From Pristionchus mayeri (Eukaryota; Nematoda; Chromadorea; Rhabditida; Neodiplogasteridae), in contig BTRK01000003.1 in assembly GCA_036245805.1 (NCBI GenBank), forward strand, positions 2,542,001-2,606,000: 64,000 nucleotides of DNA. The letters run 5' to 3'. The notes below the pieces were generated by a model. That model had not been told where the DNA came from. It searched no databases and was given only the letters and a program-made list of their open reading frames with translations. The position numbers and the translations under genes are program-made. This document shows, piece by piece, positions 45,376 through 58,700 of the stretch. Numbering within the stretch: position 1 is the first letter of the stretch; every line of letters starts with the position of its first letter.

Positions 45376-47562
45376 GCACGAAAAATGAGCAGCCGAGAGG
45401 GGAGGGGAAAGTGAACAGAGAATCATTGAGTGTTCAGATTTCAACGGAGAGCGGCGAGTTCAGATTAATATGGGCTAGTTCATATTTTGTTCACATTTCC
45501 ACGGGAATAAAAAAAATCACTACTTTCATAATGAATATTGTAATTTTTATTCAATTGCTTTGCAAACTTTGCGAGTCATCATATTTTTTCATTCTCTATC
45601 GAATCGGGAATCGAAAGCGTCATTTGAAAATGACCATTTTGATAAATTTGGGTAGATGCGTTACCGGTCTTTTGCAGCTTGAGATGTATCCGAATGAAAA
45701 GTAAGATTAGGATATTTTCAGCCATGCTTGACAATATTTGCTTAAATTCTCTTTTTAGATTAAAACACGTTCTCCGTAAAAGACTGAAGGTAGGATGGCA
45801 CAACTCGGTCAAAATGGTCGCCCAGAGCTCAAACTTGGGGAATGTGACCCCTGGGGGCAAAGAACTTTTCAACCGAAAGCGCGACCCGAAATATCGATTT
45901 TTGATCTACCAAAATCGATTTTTCAGATTTTGGATTTCGGTATCGACTGATAGCTCATTCGAAAGAGCATGAAAAGTTATGTTAGAAACCCATCAGAATT
46001 AATCAACGTTGACGTCAGATATAGCTCGATGAGTGCACTTTTTCATCGATTTTGGTAGGTCACCACTCTGAAACCCACTAAGATATCATTTCCGGATTCT
46101 AGTTTCGATATATATTATAAATTTTTCAATGCTGATCACGTTGCAGTCTTGTTCAATGCCGATTTCTGGTTGGCGAGTACTCATTCAAGAGCTCAACCAT
46201 GACGCAGTTCTGAATGAAAATTTACAGACTTCCGATTACGGTCACGTGCTATGGCTCATTCGAAAAAGCATGAAAAGTTGTGTCGGAAACCAGAAGGAAA
46301 CCACAATCCATCAACGTTGACGTCATTTAGACATGATCTTTTGAAATTCTTCACGCGAAACGACGTTAAGTATTTCGACTATATCATTTTCACATTACAT
46401 TTTGGTGACTTGGGATATCGAAATTCGAATTCTACACATAAAACTACATCAGAAAATACATTTGGCAAAAGATTTCACGATTTCAACATTTTCGCTATTT
46501 TTCAGGCCAAAATTTTCAACAGAAAAATCGAATTTCAACATGTCTTCGAAAAGTGAACAATTTACGGATTTTCTAACGTATTTTTATGTGTAGAATTCGA
46601 ATTTCGATATCTCAGGTCACTAAAATGTAATGTGAAAATGATATAGTCGAAATACTTCAGGTAATTTCGCATGAAGAATTTCAAATGATCATGTCTAAAT
46701 GACGTTAACGTTGATGGATTCTGGTTTCCTTCTGGCTTCCGATATAACTTTTCATGCTCTTTCGAATGAGCTATAGTACGTGACCGAAATCGGAAGTCTA
46801 TAAATTGTCATTCAGAAGTGCGTCATGATTGATCTCTTGAATGAGTACTCGCCAACCAGAAATCGGCATTGACCAAGACTGCATCGTGATAAGCATTGAA
46901 AAATACATAATATATCTCGAAACTGGAATCCGCAAATGGGTTTCAGAGTGGTGACCTACCAAAATCGATGAATAAAGCACTCATCGAGCTATATCTGACG
47001 TCAACGTTGATGAATTCTGGATTATTTTGGGTTTCAAATATAACTTTTCATGCTCTTTCGAATGAGCTATCAGTCGATACCGAAATCCAAAATCTGAAAA
47101 ATCGATTTTGGTAGATCAAAAATCGATATTCCGGGTCGCGCTTTCGGTTGAAAAGTTCTTGGCCCCCCGGGGTCACATTCCCCAAGTTTGAGCTCCGGGC
47201 GACCATTTTGACCGAGTTGTGCCACCCATACCCCAGTTCACTGCAGTCTTACGGAGAACGGGTTTTAAGTTCAAATAATCTCTTTACCGGTAAACATTTA
47301 GTCACACGTCATGAATGTGAACAATATTGTCTAAATTTAAATATGCAAATTTCGTTCTTTAGTTCCAATTTAAAGAATGTTATCATTACTATGAAATTTT
47401 CAGACCAACGGCGTTCAAATTTCAAATATATAATGAAAAGTTGAGGTATGAACTAGTTCACATTAAAAGGCGAACTCACTCTCCTTTCAAATCTGAGCCA
47501 TCAATCCTTCTCTGTTCACTTCCCCTCCCCTCGCGGCTGTTTACTTTTCGTGCGGTCAGCAG
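45376..47562. mobile_element. Outer inverted-repeat element hosting TTAA palindrome copy 2
   Basis: GCACGAAAAATGAGCAGCCG with AGGGGAGGGGAAAGTGAACAG on the left (45377-45420) pairs with CTGTTCACTTCCCCTCCCC and TTTCGTGC on the right (47510-47555). The TTAA-flanked element 45764-47264 sits inside. Outer ends were not fixed precisely. Confidence 0.65.
45764..47264. mobile_element. TTAA-flanked palindromic element, copy 2
   Basis: Flanked by TTAA at 45760-45763 and 47265-47268; ends match copy 1 (AACACGTTCTCCGTAAAAGA left, complement of AACCCGTTCTCCGTAAGACT right). Arms are long and similar, folding around a centre near 46510-46570. Unlike copy 1 it lacks the 361-bp insertion. Shared blocks include TGGCACAACTCGGTCAAAAT and CATCAACGTTGACGTCA. 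Confidence 0.82.
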
Positions 47563-47856
47563 TTCAGAATTCACTTGTCTGCTCATTTGCGCAACACTAT
47601 TATACACAGTATTAGACATAGAGTCAAGGAATCGATATGATATAAAGATTGCAATGGAATAAGGTACAGTATATGAGGAAGATTAGGCCGAGTGGATTAA
47701 TAACATAAACCTAAAAATGCTCTTATCTAGTCAGGATATTCTACCGTCTATAACAGGAATAACCTAGACGACTACTCGATTTGACAAATACAATACACAA
47801 CATACAGAAGAAATAGCCTCCAACAACAAGACTATTGATCATTATTAATATTAAAT

Positions 47857-50800
47857 CTAGAAATTGATGATGATGCAGCCGTCATTGTTGTAGTGGTACC
47901 TGTAAAAATCGAACTCAAACATTTCCGCCATTGTAGTGACTAAAATAGCCGTTCGATGCTCACTGGTATCCCTGAGATCGGCACATCGAAATCACGCGCT
48001 GCTTTATTTCAGCCTTCCCTCCCACTGAGTTGTTGCCAGAACCTGTAAGGATTTGTGTGTAAAACAGAGATTGCAGGAACATATAACACAGGTATCACGA
48101 GACAGTGAAGGTGTGCGGGAACAATTTCCAACTTTTATTTTTTGTTTGGCTTTATATTATGGTGGTAGTATACACTAGAGACCCGAAAAATCTAGGTCGC
48201 AGGTCCCAGATCCGGCTTTTAGGAATTTTCCGGTTTCACATCCCGCTCTACCGTATTTCAGCTCCAAGTTGGGCTACATACGTGGGATTGGGCTCAAAAT
48301 ACGCAGAAAAAATAGAAGAACAACTTTTACGTTGGGCGCGAAGCTGTGGGACTGCAAGTTTAGAAACTATGAACGAAAAACAAATTTCGAATATAAATAA
48401 AATCATACCTCCTCGGTGAATGTCAATATACTGATCTTTTTAAAAATGCATCAAATTTTTTCACTTTTTGAATTTTGAATTTTTGAATAATCTTGAAAAT
48501 GGCCTTAATTCTAGCATATTTCACCTAATCTACTCTCAAAATGATTTTTAGTGATCGAAAATAGCGAGCACAGGTTAAAATTTAGTCAAAATATAATTTT
48601 GTTGAACTATGTCCATCGCGATCTTGCAAGTTCGAGCACATATAAAAAGGGAATGGAACCGACTGGAGAGCCCACGATGGTAAAATGCACTCATATCAGT
48701 CACTACTGTTGATTGCACTCCGAGTTCGATTTCAGAACTGGGTAAATCCTGAGCTGAATGCTCACGAACTTGGCATTTTAGGCGGGTCGGAAATCGATTT
48801 TTTGAGGTGCTAAAATTTCGTGCTCTTTCAACGTCATCTAACTTCTTTGATCGAGAAATGTTATAAATTGGTTGAACTGATCGATTGAAATGAGAAATCT
48901 GCGAGATGAGAAATTTTCAAAATTTGATATCTCATTTTTTCGACCTTCGGAGCAAAAATGCGAAAAAAAAGTCCCCCCCCCCAAAAAAAATTTCCCAATA
49001 CAATTTTTCCTACATGCATATGAAGTTAAACTACCATAATCTGCAATAAAATTCACTGGGTTTGTCACTCACCGAGGAGGTATGATTTTATTTATATTCG
49101 AAATTCCAGTTTTTCGTTCATAGTTTCTAAACTTGCAGTCCCACAGCTTCGCGCTCAACGTAAAAGTTGTTCTTCTATTTTTTCTGCGTATTTTGAGCCC
49201 AATCCCACGTATCTAGCCCAACTTGGAGCTAAAATACGTTAGAGCCGGATGAGAAACCGGAAAATTCCTAAAAGCCGGATCTGGGACCTGTGACCTAGAT
49301 TTTTCGGGAAGTTGTCTCTAGTGTATGCTACCACCATAATATAAAGCCAAACAAAAAATAATAGTTGGAAATTGTTCCCGGGGTGTGGTTTTTTCCTCCA
49401 CTGACTCATGATATATGTGATAAAATATAGGGACGATCTTTACATATTTTACAAAGAAATTGTTTTCTTAACGATTCGATATTATTTGAATTCTTTCTTC
49501 CGTAAAACAAAACACATCACCTAAAAAAATCGGCACTAGTTGTTCCTAAGATAATCATATTTTCTCTATATTTTTCTTTCATTACTGGCATTCCAATATA
49601 TCGGAAGATGTCCCCCATTGTTTCAATAGACAATTTATCGATGTGTTTCACTAACCATTTAAACGTTTCTCTCTCTCCTCCTCTCTCCTCCTCCTCCTCC
49701 TCCTCCTCCTCCTCTCTCTCTCTCTCTCTCTCTCTCTCGATAATATCGCCTATTGAATGTATTCCGATAATATCTAATGAATAGATTTCGATATTCCGGA
49801 TATCCTTTCCACACCCCTAATCAGTACCGCCACTTCCTTTGTAAACGTCGAACTAGAGATGGCATCGCATGAAAATACTCTCTTCATTATGCTTTATCTC
49901 TAACTGATGTGCCAGGAGAGAGAACGTGGAATGAAATGAGTAAATTCAATGCCTATATCAAAAACAAAAAAACTCACCAGTGATGACTGTGAGTCGTTTC
50001 GGACCGCGGCCGCCTGATAAAGACAAACTTTTACCGTAAATCCCATAGATATACCGTATACTCACGCTTTGTCTGGTCGATTCGCTCCCTAAGCATCTGC
50101 ATCGCTTGTTCAGCTAACATCCAGTGGAGATCGATTACGTCCGAGTTCAGATTGTCGTTCCACCTAAGGAGGAAAGGTCAAAGATCAGAGAATGGATCTT
50201 CGATCATTGAGGTGATAAGACATCTCGAACAAACAAAATCGAGTAATGACATTCCGAACTAGGACGTTTCGCACAATTTCGCCTAAAACTTAATTCATAG
50301 CGATTTTGATCGCATTAATATATGAGGGTGTTTGCCTAAGAATCGAGCAAGACCCGGCACAGCCAAATGTAGATTCTCTAAAAGTTTGTGATTTAGGGTA
50401 ATCGAGTGTGCTGAAAACGATGGGCATACTCATTTTGCGCCTAGAGCCTTCGTTGGCTCCTTCCCTTGATTCGCCCTCTGCCTCTCTGCGCTCTCTCCTC
50501 TATCTCGCTAGGGAAAGAGAGAGGAGGACGGAGGCACGCCGTTTATCCCCGTTTTCCAGCCACTACTTGCTTTCAATCTTGAATGGCGCGGGACCAAATT
50601 GGACAAAGATGCAGATTCTGAATACTTTCGACGAGACGGTTCTTTTGATGTAACTCACTCAATACGCTACGGGCAATGAAAAAAGTTGAATTTTTAAAAT
50701 TCATTTTAATAATTCATGAAAAATGAAATGGATAGCCGTAATCAGCATCAAATTCTACCCCGGGAACCTTGCTCACTTAATTTTAGCACATTTCGAAGTG

Positions 50801-52701
50801 GAGATATACGTCAAAATCTGTTTTCGACGTGACGCCGTCTGGAGCCAACGAAGGCTATATGCGCAAAATGAGCCCACTCGATTACCCTAAATCACGAACT
50901 TATAGAGAATCGAAATTTTTTGGCTGTGCCGAATCCGTACTAATCTTGATTCTTAGGCAACCGCCCTCATATCAGGTTGTTGCGAAAGTCTTGCTCCTTT
51001 TTAGTCATTTTTTTTGCTTTTATTTTAGGATCATGCTATTTTTCTTAGGTAACTAAGACTTTGTGACAGATTTTTGCGTCAGACCTCCACTTTAATCAGC
51101 TTGTGTCTTTCCCTACTAGGCTCAATAGCTATTTAGATCTATTATTTTGTAATGAGAATATTATTTGCAATGTGTCTCCTACCACCGCACTGACCATATC
51201 AGTGTGACTTTTGACCTTCGCATTCCCCGTCCTTCTCTGAATGTTCGCGCTCCATCCCGTAACTATCTCTTTTATAATTATTGTAACAACAAATTGAGTA
51301 TTCCCAAAACCATTCATTCTGGAATAGTAGATTCTGATGGTTCCGTACTAATATCTAATGACCAGAAGTGTGTAGCTTTTGAAAGATTCTTTTCTTGTCT
51401 TCACTGCTCCCCAATCGTCCCCACTCCACCTCCCTACCCCTTCTTTCTTTTTCGATCTGCCTTCAATTTCTCATGTGGATGTTATTTGTGCACTTAGTAA
51501 GATTGCTCCCAAAGTGAATGAGACTCCCGACAATATTCCCAGTATCGTTCTTTCGAGGTGTACATTGTCTTTTATATCTCCTCTACATACTATTTTCAAA
51601 AAATCTCTGCTAACCTCCCAGGTACCATCTCAATGGCGCCAAGCTTTAGTTAAACCCATTCCCAGAAAATCTAGCAACTCCATCACAGATTTTCGTCCTA
51701 TTTCGCTGACTTCATCTGTTTGTAGTGTTTGAGAAAATCCTTATAAGCAAAATCAACTTTTCTTTACCAGAATAACTTATTTGATCCACATCAAACTGGT
51801 TTTAGAAATTGTAGATGAACTTCCACTAATCTTGCTGACAAGGGAGGTGCATACCTTGGGAAGAAATTGGGGGTATGAGACCATTGAAAAGAGCGTAAAA
51901 AATTAGTACGATTCGAATTCTCAAACTCTGCTAAAGTTCATTGTAGCGACCGGGAGAGATCGATAATCGGGATCGATGCTTTCCATTACAGCCTAGAGCA
52001 TGGATGGTATACGCGTTTACTCAACCATGCACCATGGTCCTGTGGTGTAGTGGCTAACGCATCCGGAGTCTATTTTTGAAGCTGGGGGTTCGAACCCCAT
52101 CGCCGTCACCGCTTTTGCCGTATTTTTATATGTGTATTTTCATTGATCTTATGATTTTGCATTTTATGATTAGGACAGCATCAGAGAAACTCATTTTTAA
52201 CAATTCAACAAATTCACATGTTAACATCGATGAATGGAAACAAAGAAACATACATAGCAATAAAAAGTACAGAACTACTTCACACGACGTTTATTTATGC
52301 GCTGTTTTAATCATACATGGGAAAACATGCCCACCGCTATCGATCGCAACAAGAAACTAGGCATTGAATCCCTGGAGAAGCGTAGAATAGCGATTGATAC
52401 GAGAGTGGCCACAAATCTCATCCGAGGCAAATATAGTATTTCCAACCGAAAACCACACTATTTCAAAATTTACTACACCCGGAACGGCATGAACTTCAAT
52501 AATCCTGGATCGAATCACAACTACAGACATAATAGCTTCTTTCCAAGAGCGGCAAGGCTTTTAGTAAATTCCGAGAATCAAACCAGTTCCCCTGAGTAGA
52601 TTCCCCTGACCCAATTGTCCTATTATGCACTCGTCATTTTAATCGGCATTAATTGTATGCCCTATTTAAATTTCCTCTCACGTTATTTCAAATGAAATAG
52701 C

Positions 52702-52744
<43 letters not shown>

Positions 52745-55700
52745 TTGCATCCAACGGCTGTATATACCCGGTAGCAAAAGAGGGAATATTAATAAAATAT
52801 AAAAATAAAAATTCGTATACAAAAATACGGCAAAAGCAGTGACGGCAATGGGGTTCGAACCCGCAGCTTCAAAAAATAGACTCCGGATGCGTTAGCCACT
52901 ACACCACAGGACCATGGTGTACAGTTGAGTGAAACGCGTACACTATCCATGCTCTAGGCTGTAATGGAAAGCATCGATCTCTCCCGGTCGCTACAATGAA
53001 CTTTAGCAGAGTTTGAGAATTCGAATCGTACTAATTTTTTACGCTCTTTTCAATGGTATATAGCTCATACCCCAATTTCATCCCAAGGGTATGCACCTCC
53101 TAAGGGTATGCACGAGACTCATTCGCATTATCTTCGCATCTCCAGGAATGGAACTCCTTTTGACACAATTTATATAGATTTCCGAAAAGCTTTTGATTCT
53201 ATTGATAATAGATTATTGCTGCACAAATTGTCGGAGTTGGGCCTCTCTGATCAGATTTTATCCTGGTTCCACGCATATCTTTCCGGTCGTACGCAATCTG
53301 TTTTTATTCACACCTCTTTTTCCCCTCCACCCCCGGTCATATCCGGCGTGCCACAGGGATCTTGTCTCGGGCCTCCCCTCTTTATCTTATTCATCAATGA
53401 TATTTGCACGCAATTCCATAACTCTATTTATTATTTAGTATATGCAGATGACCTTAAGTTGTTCGCTGAAGCTCCTTTGTTCTCAGATGATTTGCAATCC
53501 GCTCTAGATATTGTTGCTAACTGGTCCTCTCAATGGAATCTTGGCGTTTCCGAAACCAAATGTCACATTGTGTCACATCTATTGTGTCAAATGTCACATC
53601 TATGGCCAACATAATCCCCGTAGACAATTCACCATTAATGGTATTATTTTAAATGAACCTAGCAATGATCCCAATAAATGTATCATTAAGGATCTTGGAG
53701 TGCATTTCTCCCCCTCACGATCTTTCTCGTCCCATATTACTAAGAATATTTCTAAAGCCCGCGCCAAATGTAATCTCATTTTAAAATCCTTTCGTAGCAA
53801 CTCCATTGAGTTATATTTTAAATCTTATCATACTTTCATCCTAGCAAATCTAGAATATTGCTCCGGTATATGGAATCCTAAAAATAATGTTTGTGACTAA
53901 AGAGCTTGAAAGAGTTCAGCGCGTTTTTACCCGTAGAATGCCTGTACGCTGTTCCCTCCCCCCTATATCATATAAGCATCGGCTCAATGAGCGTAATCTA
54001 ATGACTTTAGAACAACGTAGATTCATAATTGATATATTATTTCTACATTCCATTGTCCACAACCGATATTTTGTTAATATATCTTCTCTGCTTACACGCG
54101 CGCCTCTCACTCGACCTCTCAGAAATGCTCATCCCCTTGTTAGTATATCACTACCTTTTATACCACATAATTCTAATTCTACTCTTGTATCTAGAACTAT
54201 GTCGATTTGGAATGCTCTTCCCATAGAATGTGTTAGTTCTTCGCAGAATGTTGTTTCTAGTTACATCCGTTCACAACCCTAAACTTTTTACCCCTGTCTA
54301 TTATTGGCTTGATCTTTGATCATCGTCACCAAATGGCTTGATCTTTGATCCCTTCCCCTCCCCATACCCTTGCTGCCTAGTAACCTTCAACCGATTCGAT
54401 CCAATCGTTTCTTGTAAACCCTCTGGCTGTTTTTGTAATCTCACCTAACGGAATAAATGAATGAATGAATGAATGAATGAAGGTACCAATACTCTTCCTA
54501 TCGCACATCATCTCAGACTTCTCGTATAGTTTAGAAAGACACAACATCAAGTCAAATTCTGACAAATGAGGTCATGAATATGACTTTTCCTTCGATCATA
54601 ACTCCCAAAGAAAACGTGATATGATCATACCAATGCCAAAGGTATAAACATATAAGAGAATGTATCAAATAATCATGCCTATTCAGCGCCAAAAACTTTA
54701 CTTCCGACTTGTGCCTGATTTGGGTTCGACCATGAACAAGGTTCATCCAAATATGGTTTCACCCCCACATTTTTGATCACGTAGCCTTGGCCATCTAAAT
54801 TGCTCTGAACTATAACATTCATACAGTTATCTTTTCCAAATTTCAGCGTAGGACTGATTGAGTTTTGTTCCTAATAGATATTATGTCGTGAACGGTGGAA
54901 TGAAAAAATTAATGCCGAAATCGTCACTCTTACCGGATTTTCGTTTCTCACGCACGATGAATGATAGACCTTTCGTGCTTATTTGAACAAGCAACCTCTC
55001 CACTTTAATCACATTTATTAATCCTAGTCGTAAATCATTAGTATTTATTTGGCGATTCAAAACAATCAGTCCCACACTTCGTAATTTTTACAGCTGACCT
55101 AAGGCGTAGATTTAAATCGTGATTCAAATCAACCATGGTAGAATAACAAAGAAGCATCTCCTTATACTTGACTATAATATCAGACATTGGGATAGTCAAT
55201 GAAGAGAAATTTGTAAAATAAAAAAAACGTCCAAAAAGGAGCAAGACTTTCGCAACAACCAAATATTTTTCGGCATTGTTAAAAACGTAATTGTTAAATA
55301 AATTACATAAAAAACATTTAAATAATGCGAAAATAGCGTCCAAAGTGGTGTGCGCGCTAACAAAAATTCAAGAAAATTGTGCGAAACGTCCTAGTTCGAA
55401 ATGTTTTGTTTGAAATGTCTTATCATTATCATTGAGACAGAATGACAGAAACGCAATTAATAACCCTTCTTATCAAACCGTATGCATCGATCAAACTACT
55501 ACTCTCCTTGCAATAAAAAAGTGAGAGTACAACATTTTTCCTGTCATCCATTAAAAATTCCAAATCGTGTGCTGAATAGCACTGATGAGATAAACAAATT
55601 TCTGGGAAATTGTCTATATATGAACAATAGAAGTATCCATGTCCCAGATTCATCCTTATCTTCAGTAACTGCTCACCACTGAGCTAGTTCGGCGATCTCC

Positions 55701-58700
55701 TTTTCCACTTGGATACGGGCCTCTTTAGCGCGTCGAATCTGTATTGGATTATTGCTTAGTTAAGCCTTCGACGCAAGTCGAGAGTAAATAAATCATTGTT
55801 GTGCTTTTATGAGTTCTTTCCTGGAAGCGCAGCACACCGCCTCACCACCCCTAAGCTCTTCTCTTATTATTAGGTTGGTTAAGAACTTCATTTGCGTAGG
55901 CTTTGGCTTACAATGTTAGGTTTCCCAGGCTTCTGTTTGCAATGCATAGGATTTGGATTGTTTTGATGGAATTCAATTTTTGGTGCTCGGCGTCAAATTA
56001 ATAATCTAAGATATTCACTCGTAAAAATTGGAATTCCCTTAACCCGTTCCCCAGGGGGGACAAAGAAAAGAGCCACAATAGGAGTCAAAGGGCCTTCGAC
56101 TACCCCACTCCCTTCCTATACCTCTTGGCCGTAGTATCCACGCGTGTGGTGATCCTTTACAGACTGGGCCTTCTTCAGAGCTTCATCCAGTCTGGAAAAA
56201 AACGATGATTCATCTACGAATATTCAATTTTTAATCGACGTGTATAGTGGAACAAATACAGTAACGCATGCAGCGTTTCTCAGAAAGTCGCATGTAAGGA
56301 GCCTACCTTATCGAGTACAGTGAGAATAGAATGCGTAGCAACGTAGTGTACACAATAAACTTCTTAAAGTACTACAATATTCGCGGAACGGGAAAATATT
56401 CACGGCTAAATATTTTCCCGTTCCGCGAATATTGTAGTACTTTACGAAGTTTATCATGTGCACAACGTTGCTACGCATTCTATTCTCACAGTATACAATT
56501 TTATGTTAACGCATGTCTTCTTAGATAATGAATGAAAACGAGAAACCCCTTTGAGAGAAAGATAATTGCTTCAATCCATACCAAAAATATAGTGGTGGAT
56601 GTGGCCAAGTTTTGTAAACCACGTTCAGTGATTTCTCTAAACCGCTTAAAAGTCGGCCTCATCATTAAAATGCGAAAAAATGAGTAAAAAAACACGAAAA
56701 TTTCGATCGGAAAGTGCACATAAGGTGCCATACAAAAATAAGAAATTGGGTGATTGACATTTTCCAAATCTACCTGTGGTACACCTGTAATTTTTACAGA
56801 ATTTTAAATGTGTATATCAGGCCTCTCACGAGAGAATGGGGACAATGAGTTTACACTAAAAATACAAATATCAGGTTGGAAAGAAAGTAACGCTCGCTTT
56901 TAAAATTTTCGATTCTGAGATGCCCCGAGTTTTATGTCGTCCTGATTATCATATTGTTACATACGTTTGTTGAGTGCTTGGCTACTCAATCTATCGCACA
57001 TTGGCTCAAGCCTATCCAACTAGAATTGAGACCACAGGATGAAGGCAAAGGTACATCGACCAAGAGTTGAACTGAATACATTTTGGCACAGAAATCCATT
57101 GAAAGCTGTGATAGGGCAAACATTATGCCACATCCTAAAAGTCCGACATACGGATGTCACAATACATTCTGTAGATCTGGTTCTCTACGAAAGTCTACCA
57201 GAAAAAAAACACTCATTTATGAACTTGACCCAAAATGAAAATCGGCCAAAATACTTGTCTTTACCGTGTATCCGTAAGTTTAGATGTATCGATCTCAAAT
57301 GTAGTAAGACGAAAAGCACTTTTCATTCTTAACTTAAATGTGTATTTATGCGAGTATACGATGCATCTACCAAAATATGCAGAATTCGTCGTCTTAACCT
57401 TGAAATTTGAACATCGAAATTCGAATATTCGACAAGTTCCTGTTCCCAGCATTGGTGAAAAGCCCTCACTTTTGTGGTTAACTGTTAAAGCAACTATTTA
57501 TCCATAAGAATTCGGCTAGGCAAAGTTAGGGGATAGCACCGTTTTGAGAAAATGTATTCTTTCGCCGTACACCAAAAGCAGAAATTTTGGCTTTTTTGAC
57601 GTTTACTCAACAGTACTTAAAATCAATGTTTTCTAAAAGTAGAAAATACTTGAGGTCAAATGTTTATTAACGATATGTAGCACCATAGTATGTCATGGAA
57701 GCGCACTTATTTAGAAACCAGCCTGAATGAACCTCGAAGCAGGACACGTCATCGCTTTAGAAGCGTTACCTTGTCTAGGCTTGAATTCAATTCTTAGTAA
57801 ATCGTGCTGTATTGATGCAGGCATGATCTCAGACGTATTATTCGAAAGTACCCCCAATGGGCTTCTCACTCCAGTATATGTGAATGTGCGACTATTTTCC
57901 CCCGCAAAATACGAGAAGCAGAAACAATTTTTGGAAAAGTTCGAAAATATAACATTTGATATAACTTGGATTTTCCGGATACTCAAAAGGCATGATGCCA
58001 TTCGAACATATGCATACATTGCCTAAGTAAATATCTATTACATGCTACCGAGCTAGCTTTAGATCTTTAACGAAAAGGATTTTAGGCGGGCTCAAACATC
58101 ATGTTTCAAATGGAGCGATACTTTCTTTCCAGCCTAATATCAGGCCTCCCATGAGAGAATCGGGACAACGAGTTGACATTGAAAATGCAAATAATTAATT
58201 TTAAACGTTTTTTAGTATGGGTATGGGGCCTAGAAAACATTCTTCGTACGGGTTGACTCCATTGCATCTTGCAGCCGCAGCATGCTGCTGCAAACTTGAG
58301 ACGTAGGTCATTGGTTACTGAGGTTTTCAACAATAAAAGTGGTGACATTTGCACGCAAAAGTGTTTCTATGATCAAATGAACGATTTTGGAACATGTTGT
58401 TCATTTTTCACTTTTGCGACCGTTGCAGCACAAGCATGGTAGAGCAGTTTTTAATTTCTCAGTTGAACACTGATTTTGAGCACCATACCAAACTTTCCCA
58501 GTTTGTAGAGCTTGAAATTTTGCACATACCACATTTTTCCTCGATTTTATCTCTGTGGTATTGGCACATTACCAAGCCGGCGAAAATCTCATAACGGGCT
58601 GCACGGTTCACCTGCAGTGAAATTGAGATCTCCAAGTGGCAAGTTCGAACCCCAGCCATAGCAGACAAGATTTTTGCCATGTGATAACATCGAGAAAGCA

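Larger units (their letters stand above)
50972..55263. mobile_element. Mariner-like element expanded by a LINE insertion
   Basis: TCAGGTTGTTGCGAAAGTCT at the left and the complement of TTTGGTTGTTGCGAAAGTCT at the right, each abutting TA. The LINE 51055-54481 accounts for most of its 4.3 kb, leaving under 900 bp of original element, similar to the 891- and 955-bp relatives. No transposase is left. Confidence 0.75.

Noticed and set aside
45330..46593. Several 90-120 codon ORFs
   Set aside because: All lie in the arms of the TTAA-flanked palindrome or its host and are mirrored in the opposite arm.
52036..52110. A true tRNA gene
   Set aside because: A and B boxes and a T-arm are good, but the acceptor stem has mismatches and no normal anticodon arm can be drawn; the inverted partner is equally damaged.
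54449..54481. (GAAT)n as an independent microsatellite
   Set aside because: It sits exactly at the 3' end of the LINE and is best read as its tail.
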